Of a stretch of 64,000 nucleotides of DNA, positions 11,638 through 21,860 are shown piece after piece. The notes beneath the pieces were generated by a model that saw nothing but the letters and a program-made list of their open reading frames with translations, made no database searches and was not told where the DNA came from. Within the stretch, counting starts at the first letter, position 1, and every line of letters begins with the position of its first letter. The position numbers were made by a program, and so were the translations under genes. The stretch comes from Poronia punctata (lineage: Eukaryota; Ascomycota; Sordariomycetes; Xylariales; Xylariaceae): the NCBI GenBank assembly GCA_022579005.1, contig MU401608.1, positions 1 through 64,000 on the forward strand, written 5' to 3'.

Positions 11638-14038
11638 ATGGTAAAAAAGATATTAGGAAATAAAGAACAGCCCTATTTCGGGCTCAAGGGAAAATGGCTG
11701 ACCTTTTGGATAACGGTAATTACCCGCTTAGTTATGTCTGGTTTCACTTTACTTAACTCGGGGCTTTTCTTGTTGAAACTTGACTGACGGCAGAGACAAT
11801 GTATGGATGTATATAGGTGGCTTGCGCGACAGATATGAGTTTGTTCGGATATGATCAGGGAGTGTAAGTGTCGTATCTATCCATCTAAAACTACCTACCC
11901 TATCTACCACATCTAAAAGCCTTGAAAACCCTAACATTCTCGAGGTAGATTCAGTGAGTAATACCTACCTACCTACCCAGTCTTGGTTCAACCCAAGTCT
12001 GATATAAAAAAAACCAACCCCAAATCCCAGGCGGCGTCGTCATATCAAAAGATTACCTAGACGTACACGACCTCGTCGGCCCCTCCAAGATCAACACCTT
12101 ATCCATCATAACATCCATCTACACGATCGGCTGTTTCCTCGGCGCCCTCGGCGCCTTCTCCATCGGCGAGAGACTAGGTCGCAAAAAGACGATTGTTCTG
12201 GGCACGGCCGTCATGACTGTCGGGGCGATATTGCAGACTTCTTCTTTTAGTGTTCCTCATATGATTGTTGCGCGTATCGTTACCGGGTGAGTTTTTCTTT
12301 TTCTTTCTTTCCCCCCCCCCCTTCTCTTGCGTAAAAAGAAAAAGAAAGAGGAAGACTTTTTTTTTTTTTTCCTTGACTGACGAAAAGGGTTAAACAGAAT
12401 CGGAAATGGAATCAACACGGCAACTGCCCCAGTATGGCAAACCGAGACATCCAAGGTCTCCAATCGTGGTAAACTCGTTGTTTTCGAGATGAGTATGAAC
12501 ATCTTTGGTTTCATGTTGAGTAATTGGGTGAATGTATGTAAGACCTTTTCCTTCCTCCTTCCCTCTCTTTCTTTCTTTCTTTCGCCGGCCAACACGAGGA
12601 ATGGGGAAAAAAAAAAAAAAAAAACTAATAATATATCAATAGTACGTACGTCGACTCACTAAAAAAAAACCCTAGCCCCCATTCCTCGGACGTCACGTTA
12701 ACTGATGATGATGATGTCTACCTATTTTATATCTAGGGATTATCATATGTAGGAGGGTCCATCGCATGGCGACTCCCGTTAGCCATTCAGCTCGTCTTCT
12801 GCGCCATCTTGTTCAGTACCGTTCCTTGGCTTCCCGAATCTCCTAGGTACGTAAAACGAATTATTTCTATCCCCTATTTTTATCTTAGAGCCGGGGCAAA
12901 AACCTCGTTTTGTAGTGGTATAGCCTTTGCTCATCCGACTTACCTGACACTTTTGCTCACAGATGGCTCATCGCTCACGGCCGACACGAGGAAGCAAGCG
13001 TGATCCTAGCCGACCTCCAAGACAAACCCGTCGGAGACGCAATAATCATCGCGGAGCGCCAAGAGATCATCTTCAGCGTCGAGTACGAGCGCAAGCATGC
13101 GGTTCGCTGGCGCGATCTAGTCCGCGGCCGGGCAACAGCAGGCACTAATACCGTCCGAAGATTACTCCTCGGAGTCGGGAGTCAGGCCTTCCAGCAGTTG
13201 GGCGGTATCAACGTGATGAGGTAGGTTTTTGTTTAATTTATTATTAGACTGCCATCTTATTCTTTTTTACTCACGCCGTACGGGACGCAGTTATTATCTT
13301 CCCACCCTTTTAAAACAATCCGTCCATCTCGAAGATAAAATGGCCCGATTAATCGCCGCCCTGGCGTCGGTATCCTACCTCTTCGCCTCTCTAATTGCAG
13401 CCCCCTTTGTCGAGCGTTTCGGCCGGCGAAAGATGATGTTAATCTCGACCTTGATCCAACTCATCTGCTTCATCCTCCTCACCGTATTGTTGTATTACAC
13501 CGAAAAGCCCGGGTACCCTTTCCAAACCGAAGTGGCCAAGGCCAGCGTAGTCTGGTTTTTCCTATATTACATGGGCTTCGGACTAGGCATGCTCGGCATT
13601 CCCTGGCTCTACCCCACCGAGATCAACAGTCTACCCATGCGCACCAAGGGCGCCGCCGTGGCCACCATGACGGATTGGATCACCAACTTCCTCGTTGTCG
13701 AGATCACACCTATCGGTATTACGAATCTGGGATGGCGGTTTTATATCATCTGGGCCGTCGTCAACGCTGTTGCTCTACCTGTCATCTGGGCTTTCTTTCC
13801 CGAGACGGCGAATAGAACGTTGGAGGATCTGGATGCTTATTATCGCGATAATCCGCCGCTGTTGGTCATCAAGGATAAGGATGCGACTTGTGTGCGCCGG
13901 CCACAGAAGTTTGTCTTGGCGCACGACCGTGATGTCGAACAGGCTGCTGCTGCCGCTGCCGGTGGGACACTCAGTAGACGGTCTGTTCATGAAAACGCGA
14001 CCAACGAAAAGTCATCAAGCGACGAGAAGGTCATGTAA
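11638..14038 (+). CDS. MFS sugar transporter (with 5-nt micro-exon)
   Basis: Eight exons give 545 aa: 11638-11715, 11817-11863, 11949-11953, 12031-12286, 12398-12533, 12737-12846, 12963-13220 and 13291-14038. It belongs to the fungal sugar-porter branch of the major facilitator superfamily, with 12 membrane helices in the plasma membrane. Family signatures in order are LFGYDQGVFSGVV in helix 1, GERLGRKK in the helix 2-3 loop, PESPRWL before the central loop, FQQLGGINVMSYYLP in helix 7, RFGRRK, and PWLYPTEINSLPMRTKGAA. The protein ends in the cytosolic FFPETANRTLEDLD motif and a short hydrophilic tail. The 5-nt exon ATTCA completes V42-F43-S44; without it no GT-AG pair joins the GYDQG half to the GVV half in frame. 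The substrate is a hexose or pentose, not specifiable from sequence. It lies upstream of the broken ThDP enzyme gene on the same strand. Confidence 0.9.
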
Positions 14039-14878
14039 TTCAAGGCCTGCATTGCCGTAAAAGGAGCGGGTATAGCGCGCCATGTGACGGTCGCTCGAGA
14101 GCGGCTACCGGCGAGTTGGATAGGCATAGACATTGCATGTTGTTCCTAGATAGTGTTAGGAGATTCAATGTAAGGCGTCAGAGAATAATACAAAATCCCT
14201 GTTGGGTTATAGACAGAAAGAAGAGGAATGCTGATATTGGCGGGCGTGGACTTCATCACCGATGAAACAAAAACTCATATTATACCCAATTCTCACCCGC
14301 CATCGTAGTCGTACTTGCGGGCAGATAATAAAATGATAGGACGGACTTGTGGGCTGTCAGATTTTAGACGGCCAAATATGGAAGCGGCGCGTCTGGTCAC
14401 TGGTGATCTGTAGACTGTGCCTGTGAAACGTGATGTGGCGCATGGACTAAAGACGGAACCGGGTTGAGCGGATCCCGGTTCGATTACCAACACGCTCGTC
14501 TCTTGGGAATCGAACAGCTCGCGACATAAACACTCCACTGGTCTTTTACACGGCGTTTTATGTTACGAGTCTCAACTTCATACGGTAAATGCGCGGCTCT
14601 TTTACCATGACTGCCCGGGGGGCCATCACCCGGGCGCTTTGCCGCCAGAATAGAACTGTATGTCAAATAGGAGGACACTATCGCCAGGCTCAGGCTCAGG
14701 CTCAGGCTCAGTCACCTCCTCGCCCTTTACTGCGGATACCTTGCACCGTGTCATATTCGGCTGGCAGAATTAGCCATAACCGGCCCATGTCGTCCAAGAG
14801 CATGAGACAAGCCAAGTCAGAAACCGGGTGAGAAATCACGGAATTCCAGAAATTCCATATAACTTTCCCTTTCCGGAC
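14039..14878. other. Intergenic region with (CAGGCT) repeat
   Basis: This holds the transporter 3' region and sequence upstream of the ThDP-enzyme remnant. A (CAGGCT)4.5 tandem repeat sits at 14685-14711. Short frames on both strands show no family likeness. Confidence 0.6.
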
Positions 14879-16406
14879 ATGGCGAGACTGAGGTGTCGGC
14901 ATGTCGCAACTAGATACACAACTGCGTTCGCCTTTTTTGAGGGCCTTTGGGAGGTAGGTTGTGCCGTATACAATAACAAGAGGTCTGTTGCTTACCAGTA
15001 ACCACGCCGCCAAGGCCGGTATAACAACTTGCTTTGTCAATGTCGGGTCCGACCACCCGTCCATTATTGAGGCCATCGTCAAGGGCAAGAGGGAACGTCC
15101 GGACCGTTGGCCTAGGATGATTACTTGTCCCTCCGAGATCACGGCGATATCAATGGCAGACGGATATGCCAGGGTCACGGGGCGACCGCAGGCTGTGATT
15201 GTCCATGTCGACGTCGGCACCCAGGCACTTGGCCAAGGTATACATAACGCCAGCATTGGTCGCGTACCCGTACTTATCTTTGCCGGCCTCTGCCCGTATA
15301 CAGAGTCGGGGGAGCTGCCCGGATCCCGGACCGAATACATGCATTGGCTCCAAGACGCCCCCGACCATCTACCACGTAGATAGTGACCCGCTCAACCAAC
15401 AGATGCCGGTGTCTTTCTTCCCGGCCCAAGGCCGCTGGAAAGCCGACAGCCATATAGCCCTGACGCAGCTAGTCGACCATATCAGAAGTGACGTCTCCAT
15501 TGTCAAGATGCTCCGAGACCCCAAATTCTCCGCTCGGGGTGTGGCACAGGCCGAAACACACCAACAGCGCCTAACTGAAATTGCCTCGCGTCCTCGTCTA
15601 GGAGGCAGCGAAAGTCTAGACGCCCACAGCGTCGGCAAGCAACTGAAGACGGTGTTTGAGGACTCGTCGGTAACCTTTGTCGTCGAGGCTGTTACTTCGG
15701 CTCAGGCGCTCTCTGACCAGCTGCAACTCGACCGACCCGGGAGCTGGATCAACTGCGGTGGGACGGGCATCGGGTGGAGCAACGGAGCTGTGTTGGGCGT
15801 AAAGATGGCCCACGGGGACCTTGAAAGAGACGGGGTCCAGAAGCCAAGTTTAGTGTGCCAAGTGGTGGGCGATGGAAGCTTTATGTGTGCTGCTCCCTCT
15901 AGTGCGCTGTGGGTTGCGAGCAAATATGAGATTCCGGTTCTGACTATCGTCTTGAACAACGGTGGTAGGTCGTTGCCCCTTGAACCATTGCTCACTTTGC
16001 TTTCGTCTTTATTTTGGGCAAACGAAATAGGAACCTTCTTTCTTTGAGCCCCAAGTATATATGCAACAAAACCCATCACTGCTCTTTAGGCTAACTGGGA
16101 TTTCTTGTCTACCTAGGTTGGAAAGCACCGCGAAACTCTACTCAACTTGTCTACCCGGAAGGTCTCAGCACCACAGCATCCGACGACGACTTAAATATCT
16201 CTTTTCGACCGACACCAAACTACGCCGCCTTGGCCGAAGCGGCGGCTGGTTCCACCTGCGGTTGGGTGAACAATGCCGACAACCCGGACGGATGGATTAA
16301 AGGGCTCAGGGTAAGGAACGTTGCCGAGTTCCAAGAAGCACTCCACCTGGCAAAGAGACGGGTGGCCGAGGAGAAGAAGGGAATGCTCATAGAGGTGTTG
16401 ATGTAA
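14879..16406 (+). pseudogene. Thiamine-diphosphate enzyme (acetolactate synthase-like), internally deleted and frameshifted
   Basis: Exon 14879-14953 (from ATG) joins 15015 onward to give AFAFFEGLWEAGITTCFVNV and the N-terminal ThDP-binding domain, including CPSEITAISMADGYARVTG with its conserved Glu and GQGIHNASIGRVPVLIFAG. After HWLQDAPD the frame runs into TAG at 15381-15383. From about 15364 the reading continues in another frame with TIYHVDSDPLNQQMPV, the start of the C-terminal part. That part carries SWINCGGTGIGWSNGAVLG and VVGDGSFMCAAPS, the GDG of the ThDP/Mg site. An intron at 15965-16116 follows, then GWKAPRNSTQLVYPEG to the stop at 16404-16406. Compared with the fungal family as I remember it (about 600 aa), roughly 200 residues of the middle domain are missing at 15362-15370. 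No intron can heal the shift without removing conserved motifs. The ends remain well conserved, so the loss looks recent. An assembly error is the main alternative. Confidence 0.75.
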
Positions 16407-17258
16407 GCTTGGGCAACTGCCAGGTGTTGATTGTTACGGAGGCCGCGTACCTTGGGTAACATGAAAACTTACCCACATAGGCTATGACAATGCAGGTGCT
16501 GCTGCCAGATCCAGAATCTGTGTGAGGTGAAAATTAGAAGGGACCACCCGCGTCATAATCGTACCTACCTAGTACCTACCTTAGAAAGCTAGGTATCTAC
16601 CTAGGTACTTACCTACTGGATTATCTACTAGGTACATTATGCATCCCCAAGAAAGACACTCGAGATTGTGCACTTTGTCAACTTTTAATGTTTGTATAAC
16701 AATGCCATGCTTGGTAAAGGAGAGAAAGACCAGACGTGCTGACAGCCGAAATCGATTACTACGCGCCTGATGTGAGCTTCGGACCGGCCGTTATAGGGCC
16801 GACCCCCCTAAAGAGTGAAGCGAAAGTATACGGGAGAGGATGAAGACGGCAGCAAGTAGATAGGAAAATCAACACTTGCGGACCCCAGACGCGAATGATT
16901 TTAGCGATAGAGGGCGAGATTCCATGTCCGGCCTCTACGTTAAATATTGGACGCGGGCGGGTAGTATATCATGTTCCTAGTACAGATGTAGCATGTAGGT
17001 AGGGCCAATCTTGATCCTTGACTATCACAGTACTCGTATGTTTTCCAATTTTGGTCCAAGTGGTAGGTACCGTAGATCGCGTCTGTCCGGTACAAAGTGG
17101 GGTTCCTGGACGTCACCCGAACCGGGCTGCGTTGTGTCGGTGTGATGCAGCGCGTCTTCTTCCTCTCAATTAATTGCCAAACAGCAGGGCGCTTCGATGT
17201 CGGGCGCTTCTGTCAACAACAACAAATCTACTCGTAATCTTTCAGTCAATTCAAAGAC
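16407..17258. other. Intergenic region with clustered CTACCTAGGTA motifs
   Basis: This is the presumed promoter of the M20 gene. Positions 16561-16635 are a dense patch of GTACCTACC, CTAGGTA and related short palindromes. No open frame of note is present. Confidence 0.6.
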
Positions 17259-18663
17259 ATGGACTATCCGGATGATGAATACGTTTTTGTCGACCGTGAG
17301 GAAGTTGAGGCAACGGGCCATCTAGCCCAGATAAGCGACTACATCGACGGCCTAGCGAGCGAGCTGTGGGAGGTGAACAAGACAATCCATGACAACCCCG
17401 AACTAGGCTATAAGGAGTTCATCGCCCACAAGACTTTGACGTCTTTCATGGCAAAACAGCATGGCTGGAAGGTGATTCCATCCGCGTATGGGTTAGCGAC
17501 CGCATGGATTGCTGTGTACGACAGCGGAAAGAAGGGACCCGTTGTTTCTTTAAATGTAGAGATGGGTGCGTTGCACAACTTGACATAAACCCCCTTTCTT
17601 GTAGTATCTAATGAACGAAAGCAGACGCGTTAGAAGGCATTGGTCATGCTTGCGGCCATAATCTGATTGCTACTGCGTCGGTTGCAGCGGGTCTAGCGAC
17701 GGCGGATATAGTTGCAAGGGACAGGTTGGGCGGCAAAGTTGTCCTTTTTGGCACGCCGGCAGAGGAAGGTATGCATTCCGTTCTTCATCATCGACGCCCA
17801 CATGACTTTTGCTGAGTACCTACCTATCGATAGGTGGCGGTGGCAAGATCAAGTTACTGCAAGCTGGGGCCTACAAGGATTACAATGTCGACATCAGTTT
17901 GATATCTCATCCTGGTACCATAAAAGATAATGCGGTGATGCGCACGTCGGCATACACAGCATTCAAAGTGGAATATCACGGACGTGAAGCCCACGCGGCA
18001 GCCGAACCATGGCTGGGCATCAACGCGCTCGATGCGCTGATAACGGCATACAACGCCATATCCGTTCTGCGACAGCAGACGATGCCCGGCGATGTGATAC
18101 AGGGTAACATCACCGACGGAGGGCTCCGACCCAATATCATCCACGCATACACAGCGGGCAGCTTTGTTGTGAGAGCGAATACGCAAGCAAGGCGAAGCGA
18201 GCTGAAGAAGAAGGTTGAGGCCTGCTTCGAGGCCGGGGCTGCCGCGACGGGCGCCACACTCACCATGACACCAGTTCAATCCTACGCCGACCACGTACCG
18301 AATCTCGTGCTCGCCGAGCACTATCGTCAGCACTTCAATAACCTATGTCCGCCTGAACCGATACCAGATAATCCCGGGGTCGACGGCGGACGCACGATGG
18401 CTAGCACGGACCAAGGTGACATCAGTTATGCGATGCCGAGTCTGAATGTCGGCTTCTTAATTCCTGCCGGCCCTGGGGGCGCTGGACCGCATAACCCTGG
18501 TTTCGCAGAAGCAGCTGGTACAGAGATTGCCTTCGGCAACTGCCTTCGCGTTGGAAAGGCTATGGCTGCTGTCGGAATCGATGTCCTTAAAGAGTCTGGT
18601 CTCCTCGATAAGGTAAAGAAAGAATGGGAAGATGATATGAAACAAATGAAACGAGCGCTGTGA
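17259..18663 (+). CDS. M20-family metallo-amidohydrolase / dipeptidase
   Basis: Exons 17259-17565, 17625-17768 and 17834-18663 give 426 aa, normal for the family. It resembles the M20 amidohydrolases related to PM20D2, which hydrolyse amide bonds of small dipeptides or N-acyl amino acids using a dinuclear metal centre. Visible motifs: HDNPELGYKEF near the N-terminus; GHACGHN (H110-H114) with metal-binding His; GTPAEEGGGG with the catalytic Glu pair E149-E150; and HGREAHAAAEPWLGINALDA at the start of the dimerisation lid domain. The C-terminal HNPGFAEAAGTEIA supplies the last conserved His. No signal peptide is seen, so it is probably cytosolic. It lies in tandem with the transporter and the broken ThDP enzyme. 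The exact substrate is not predictable. Confidence 0.88.
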
Positions 18664-19496
18664 TCAGCTTAGGCGATTTGACCCCTCTCTTTGCCATTCC
18701 CACTCGTGTAACACCTACCCTTCCTAGATACAGACACATAAGTAAACGATCTACGAGCATTCACCCGCCATCACTGTCCCTCTCGTTTCTATCAATAAAT
18801 ACGTGTACGAGTTGTGTACTGTAGGCATCAAACGCCTACTTAGGAGGTATATATAATAAGGGCTGGGTAGTACGACTAGGTTGCTCTGCACTTGTGGAAG
18901 GTATGGGTAGACTGTCGCTGAACAAAATACCTAACCTACCTGTACTTGTATCGTAGGTCAGACACGGATATGCAGGAACATACGAACAGGACATTTGATC
19001 ACGTGTCGATAAAACTGGGAGCTTGTCCCACACCGCCCGATAAGGCGATAAAGCAGAAAGTTGGAGCAAGCTGCCAAACCGTAATACGAGACACAGTAGG
19101 TAGGTACCTTGCGCTCCCCTATTGTATCTGGGTCGGGATTTGTAGGTATGAGCGACAGACTCGGCTTTGGTGAATAAGTCGGTCGTCATCGCAGTGTGAG
19201 AACTATAATTCAACTTGAAGACATAAATTATTAGGCTTGGACATTTTCCCGTGCATTGCTTATTTTCGCGACGGGAGACTTGCAGGGTTTTCCAGCCACC
19301 TTGTGCTACGGTTTATTCCAGCGGACTGAACACAATTGATGATATTCTTTGCGCCCTAACGGCACCCTTCCCGTACCCTAAACAAGTCCACGTAATATAT
19401 GACCGAGGGGAGGCCAGCATAGTATACTATCCTTGACTACAACTCAGCCTCAGCGTGATTCGAACATTTCCGGGATCGAGCTGGGCTCTATGTACA
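18664..19496. other. Intergenic region
   Basis: This holds the 3' region of the M20 gene (a CAATAAA signal near 18793) and the promoter of the following gene. A GTAGGTAGGTACC motif occurs at about 19095. No further gene is seen. Confidence 0.6.
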
Positions 19497-21860
19497 ATGG
19501 GGAAGAAAAGCAAGAAAGCAGTGGCCGGCGAGGGCGAGTCTCTGGTCGGGACAAACCCGACATCAACAGGGGCTTCGAGCAACACTAAGCCCGGGAAGGC
19601 CATCCCGCCTGTGCCTACGCTCTCTACCTCAGCTCTCGTTATTTGCAGGAACAAGTGAGTTCAAGCTCCTATCACTGGCCCACGGGCTCTGAAGGCTACA
19701 CGCTTTCCCAATGGTTGAATTGTGCCTGTTGGCACAGAGGTGAAAGGCAATCAAGAACGTCACCTTCCCCGGGTCTATCGCTACGGCGCACTTATTGACT
19801 AGACTCGGTTCGCATGTAGGCACTGGCGATATATCTCTTCCTTTCACGGACCATGGCTCCAATTGCCCCTCGAAGTCCTCGAGACTCTGGCGAATGCGAA
19901 CTATTACATGCCTCTCCCACGACCGGTAGACCCTGCCGTCTTCTACGACCTAGTCAAGATAAGACAGCTTGTGGATGGAGCTACAGATCTTGCTGTACGC
20001 GCTGCCAATGGCGTTGCTTCCTCTGCCTTATCCAATTCGCTCGCCGGAGGGGCTGCGCATCATATGCAAGCGTTAGGGCTGGGTTTTGGCAATGGTGGAG
20101 GGGCAAAACTTAGTCCAGAGAGAAGGTTTCGCATGCGAGAGCAAGCTACGCAAAAGCTGTCTCGCGCTTATCACCTAGACGAAATAGCGTCAAGCGTAGC
20201 TACCATGCAGTCGACTTCGACTCTGGAGAACGTAGCTAGTCTTGTACTGCAACGGGCGCCGCGCGACCCGGACGCGAATTATGTGCACTTCTTTCACGAG
20301 AAGATCCCCTCTAGACAGTTGGCCGAATGTACTGATCTAACCACGTTGGATATGATCATCGGACAGCGGCCGTCTGACTGCGAGCCTTTGCGGACACGCG
20401 CTATTGTGCGCATGTTCAAGGATGATTTTGAGGGTGCAGCTCAGGATCTCACTACAGCACTAAGTATCCTGCGGCTTCATCGGCCTCACAAGTCGCCCGG
20501 GGAAGAATCCATGCAACTTGAGCGTAGGACTGGCAGACGTAGGGATAACCCGCCACTGGACGAGAAAGATCATCCCAGCAGCACCGAAGTACAGCTGTTA
20601 TTTCAGCGCGCGGGTTGTTATTTGACTCTGGCCTGCGACCATGTCGAGAATGCCTTGGCGCAGACGCCTCGCGAACGCGCTTCAGAGGCTGCGAAGACTA
20701 ACTGGAGAGATGGTGCATCTGCGGATGAAGATGCGAATGGCCATACAAAAGACCAGGCGACTCAGCCTGAAGAGCAGGGACCTACCAGAAGGCAAATCGA
20801 GAGTAGGAAGACTGTGAGACTCTACGCGAAACGGGCCTTGAGGGATTATATGGAGTATCTCAAGCACTTCCACTATTCTTCCAACCTGCCCATCGAAGTA
20901 TCAGACGAGTTCAGTCGACAGGTAAACCAGGCAACCCATCGAAACAAGCGATACTACGGGCAGTCGCGGTTCGCTTCACAAGATCCCAACAGCCCAACAG
21001 GTAGCTCAGTTGGTCATACTGTTTACCCCCTGGCCACTCTCTTTTCTGCCACGCCACCTCCTGACCTTCCCCCTTATCCACCCACCGACCTCGTCCACAC
21101 TGTCTCAGTACTAAACCCCAGCAGTGTCGTAGAAACAACGACCGAAGTTGTGACATATCATCCTCTGCTTACCGATGTTTTGCACTCGTTGCTACTCTGC
21201 CATAGCCTCCTACAGACATCGACGAAAGAGTTGCAGCGCCACGCATACATGGCAGCCCGTCTGGCCCGTCTGGCAGACGGCTATCCAGTTTTCCAGCCTA
21301 GCAGGTCGCCTGCTCGTGCTGACTGGATAGAAGTCTTGCGTCGGGCCGAGAATTGGATTGGGTTGGGGTCGAGTTGGGATGCACTTTGCGCCCCAGCCCC
21401 TCTCCCTATGCCCCCGTCTTCTTCGAATAGCGCGTCGGCTGCTGCTACCACAGCCATGAACACTCTATCCATTACAGGCCCTACAAGTCCTACGGAGACA
21501 GAGGAACAGCGCAAGGAGCGAATGAGGCATCAAGCCATCATCGAGGCGTTGGAAGACGAGCGGGTCAACGACGAGGCGAGTTTCAAAGCCGCGATCCTAG
21601 CTCGTCAACGACGGGCCGAAGCAGAACAAGCCACAAGCCCCGGTGGTACATCTCCTACCGCCAATGCTCTGCCTAAGCGATGGGCCGTAGATGATGGAAG
21701 AGAGTACCCTATCCTGACGGAACGTGCGGAGGCTGTCGCCCGTTGGATCCGTGACGCGCCCATAGTACCTGGCGTAGGCAGCAGCAGACGTAAGAAGAAA
21801 CCAGGCGTCAAGAAGTTGTCGTCCATCGAGCAGATAGGTTCGACCGAGAGCCTTTCTTGA
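19497..21860 (+). CDS. Conserved fungal protein of unknown function, with one TPR-like helical segment
   Basis: Exons 19497-19654 and 19820-21860 give 732 aa. I recognise the N-terminal block (residues about 49-90, with ICRNKHWRYISSFHGPWLQL) as conserved in filamentous ascomycetes. Some annotations call such proteins 'histidine kinase group protein', but no kinase motif is visible here. After a Lys/Ser-rich start come helical stretches: MREQATQKLSRAYHLDEIA, a VHFFHEKIPSRQLAE segment, and LRTRAIVRMFKDDFEGAAQDL at about 243-263, which looks like one tetratricopeptide unit. The middle and C-terminal parts are charged or Pro/Ser-rich and probably disordered, ending in a basic RRKKKPGVKK patch. 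There is no signal peptide or membrane segment. Start: of two overlapping ATGs at 19490 and 19497, only the latter opens this frame. Confidence 0.82.

Noticed and set aside
14708..15340. 210-codon frame antisense to the ThDP enzyme
   Set aside because: It overlaps conserved coding sequence on the other strand and has no family likeness.
15289..15356. Possible GT-AG intron that would bypass the ThDP-enzyme frameshift
   Set aside because: It would remove the conserved YTESGELPGSRTEYMHWLQ stretch and still leave the middle domain missing.
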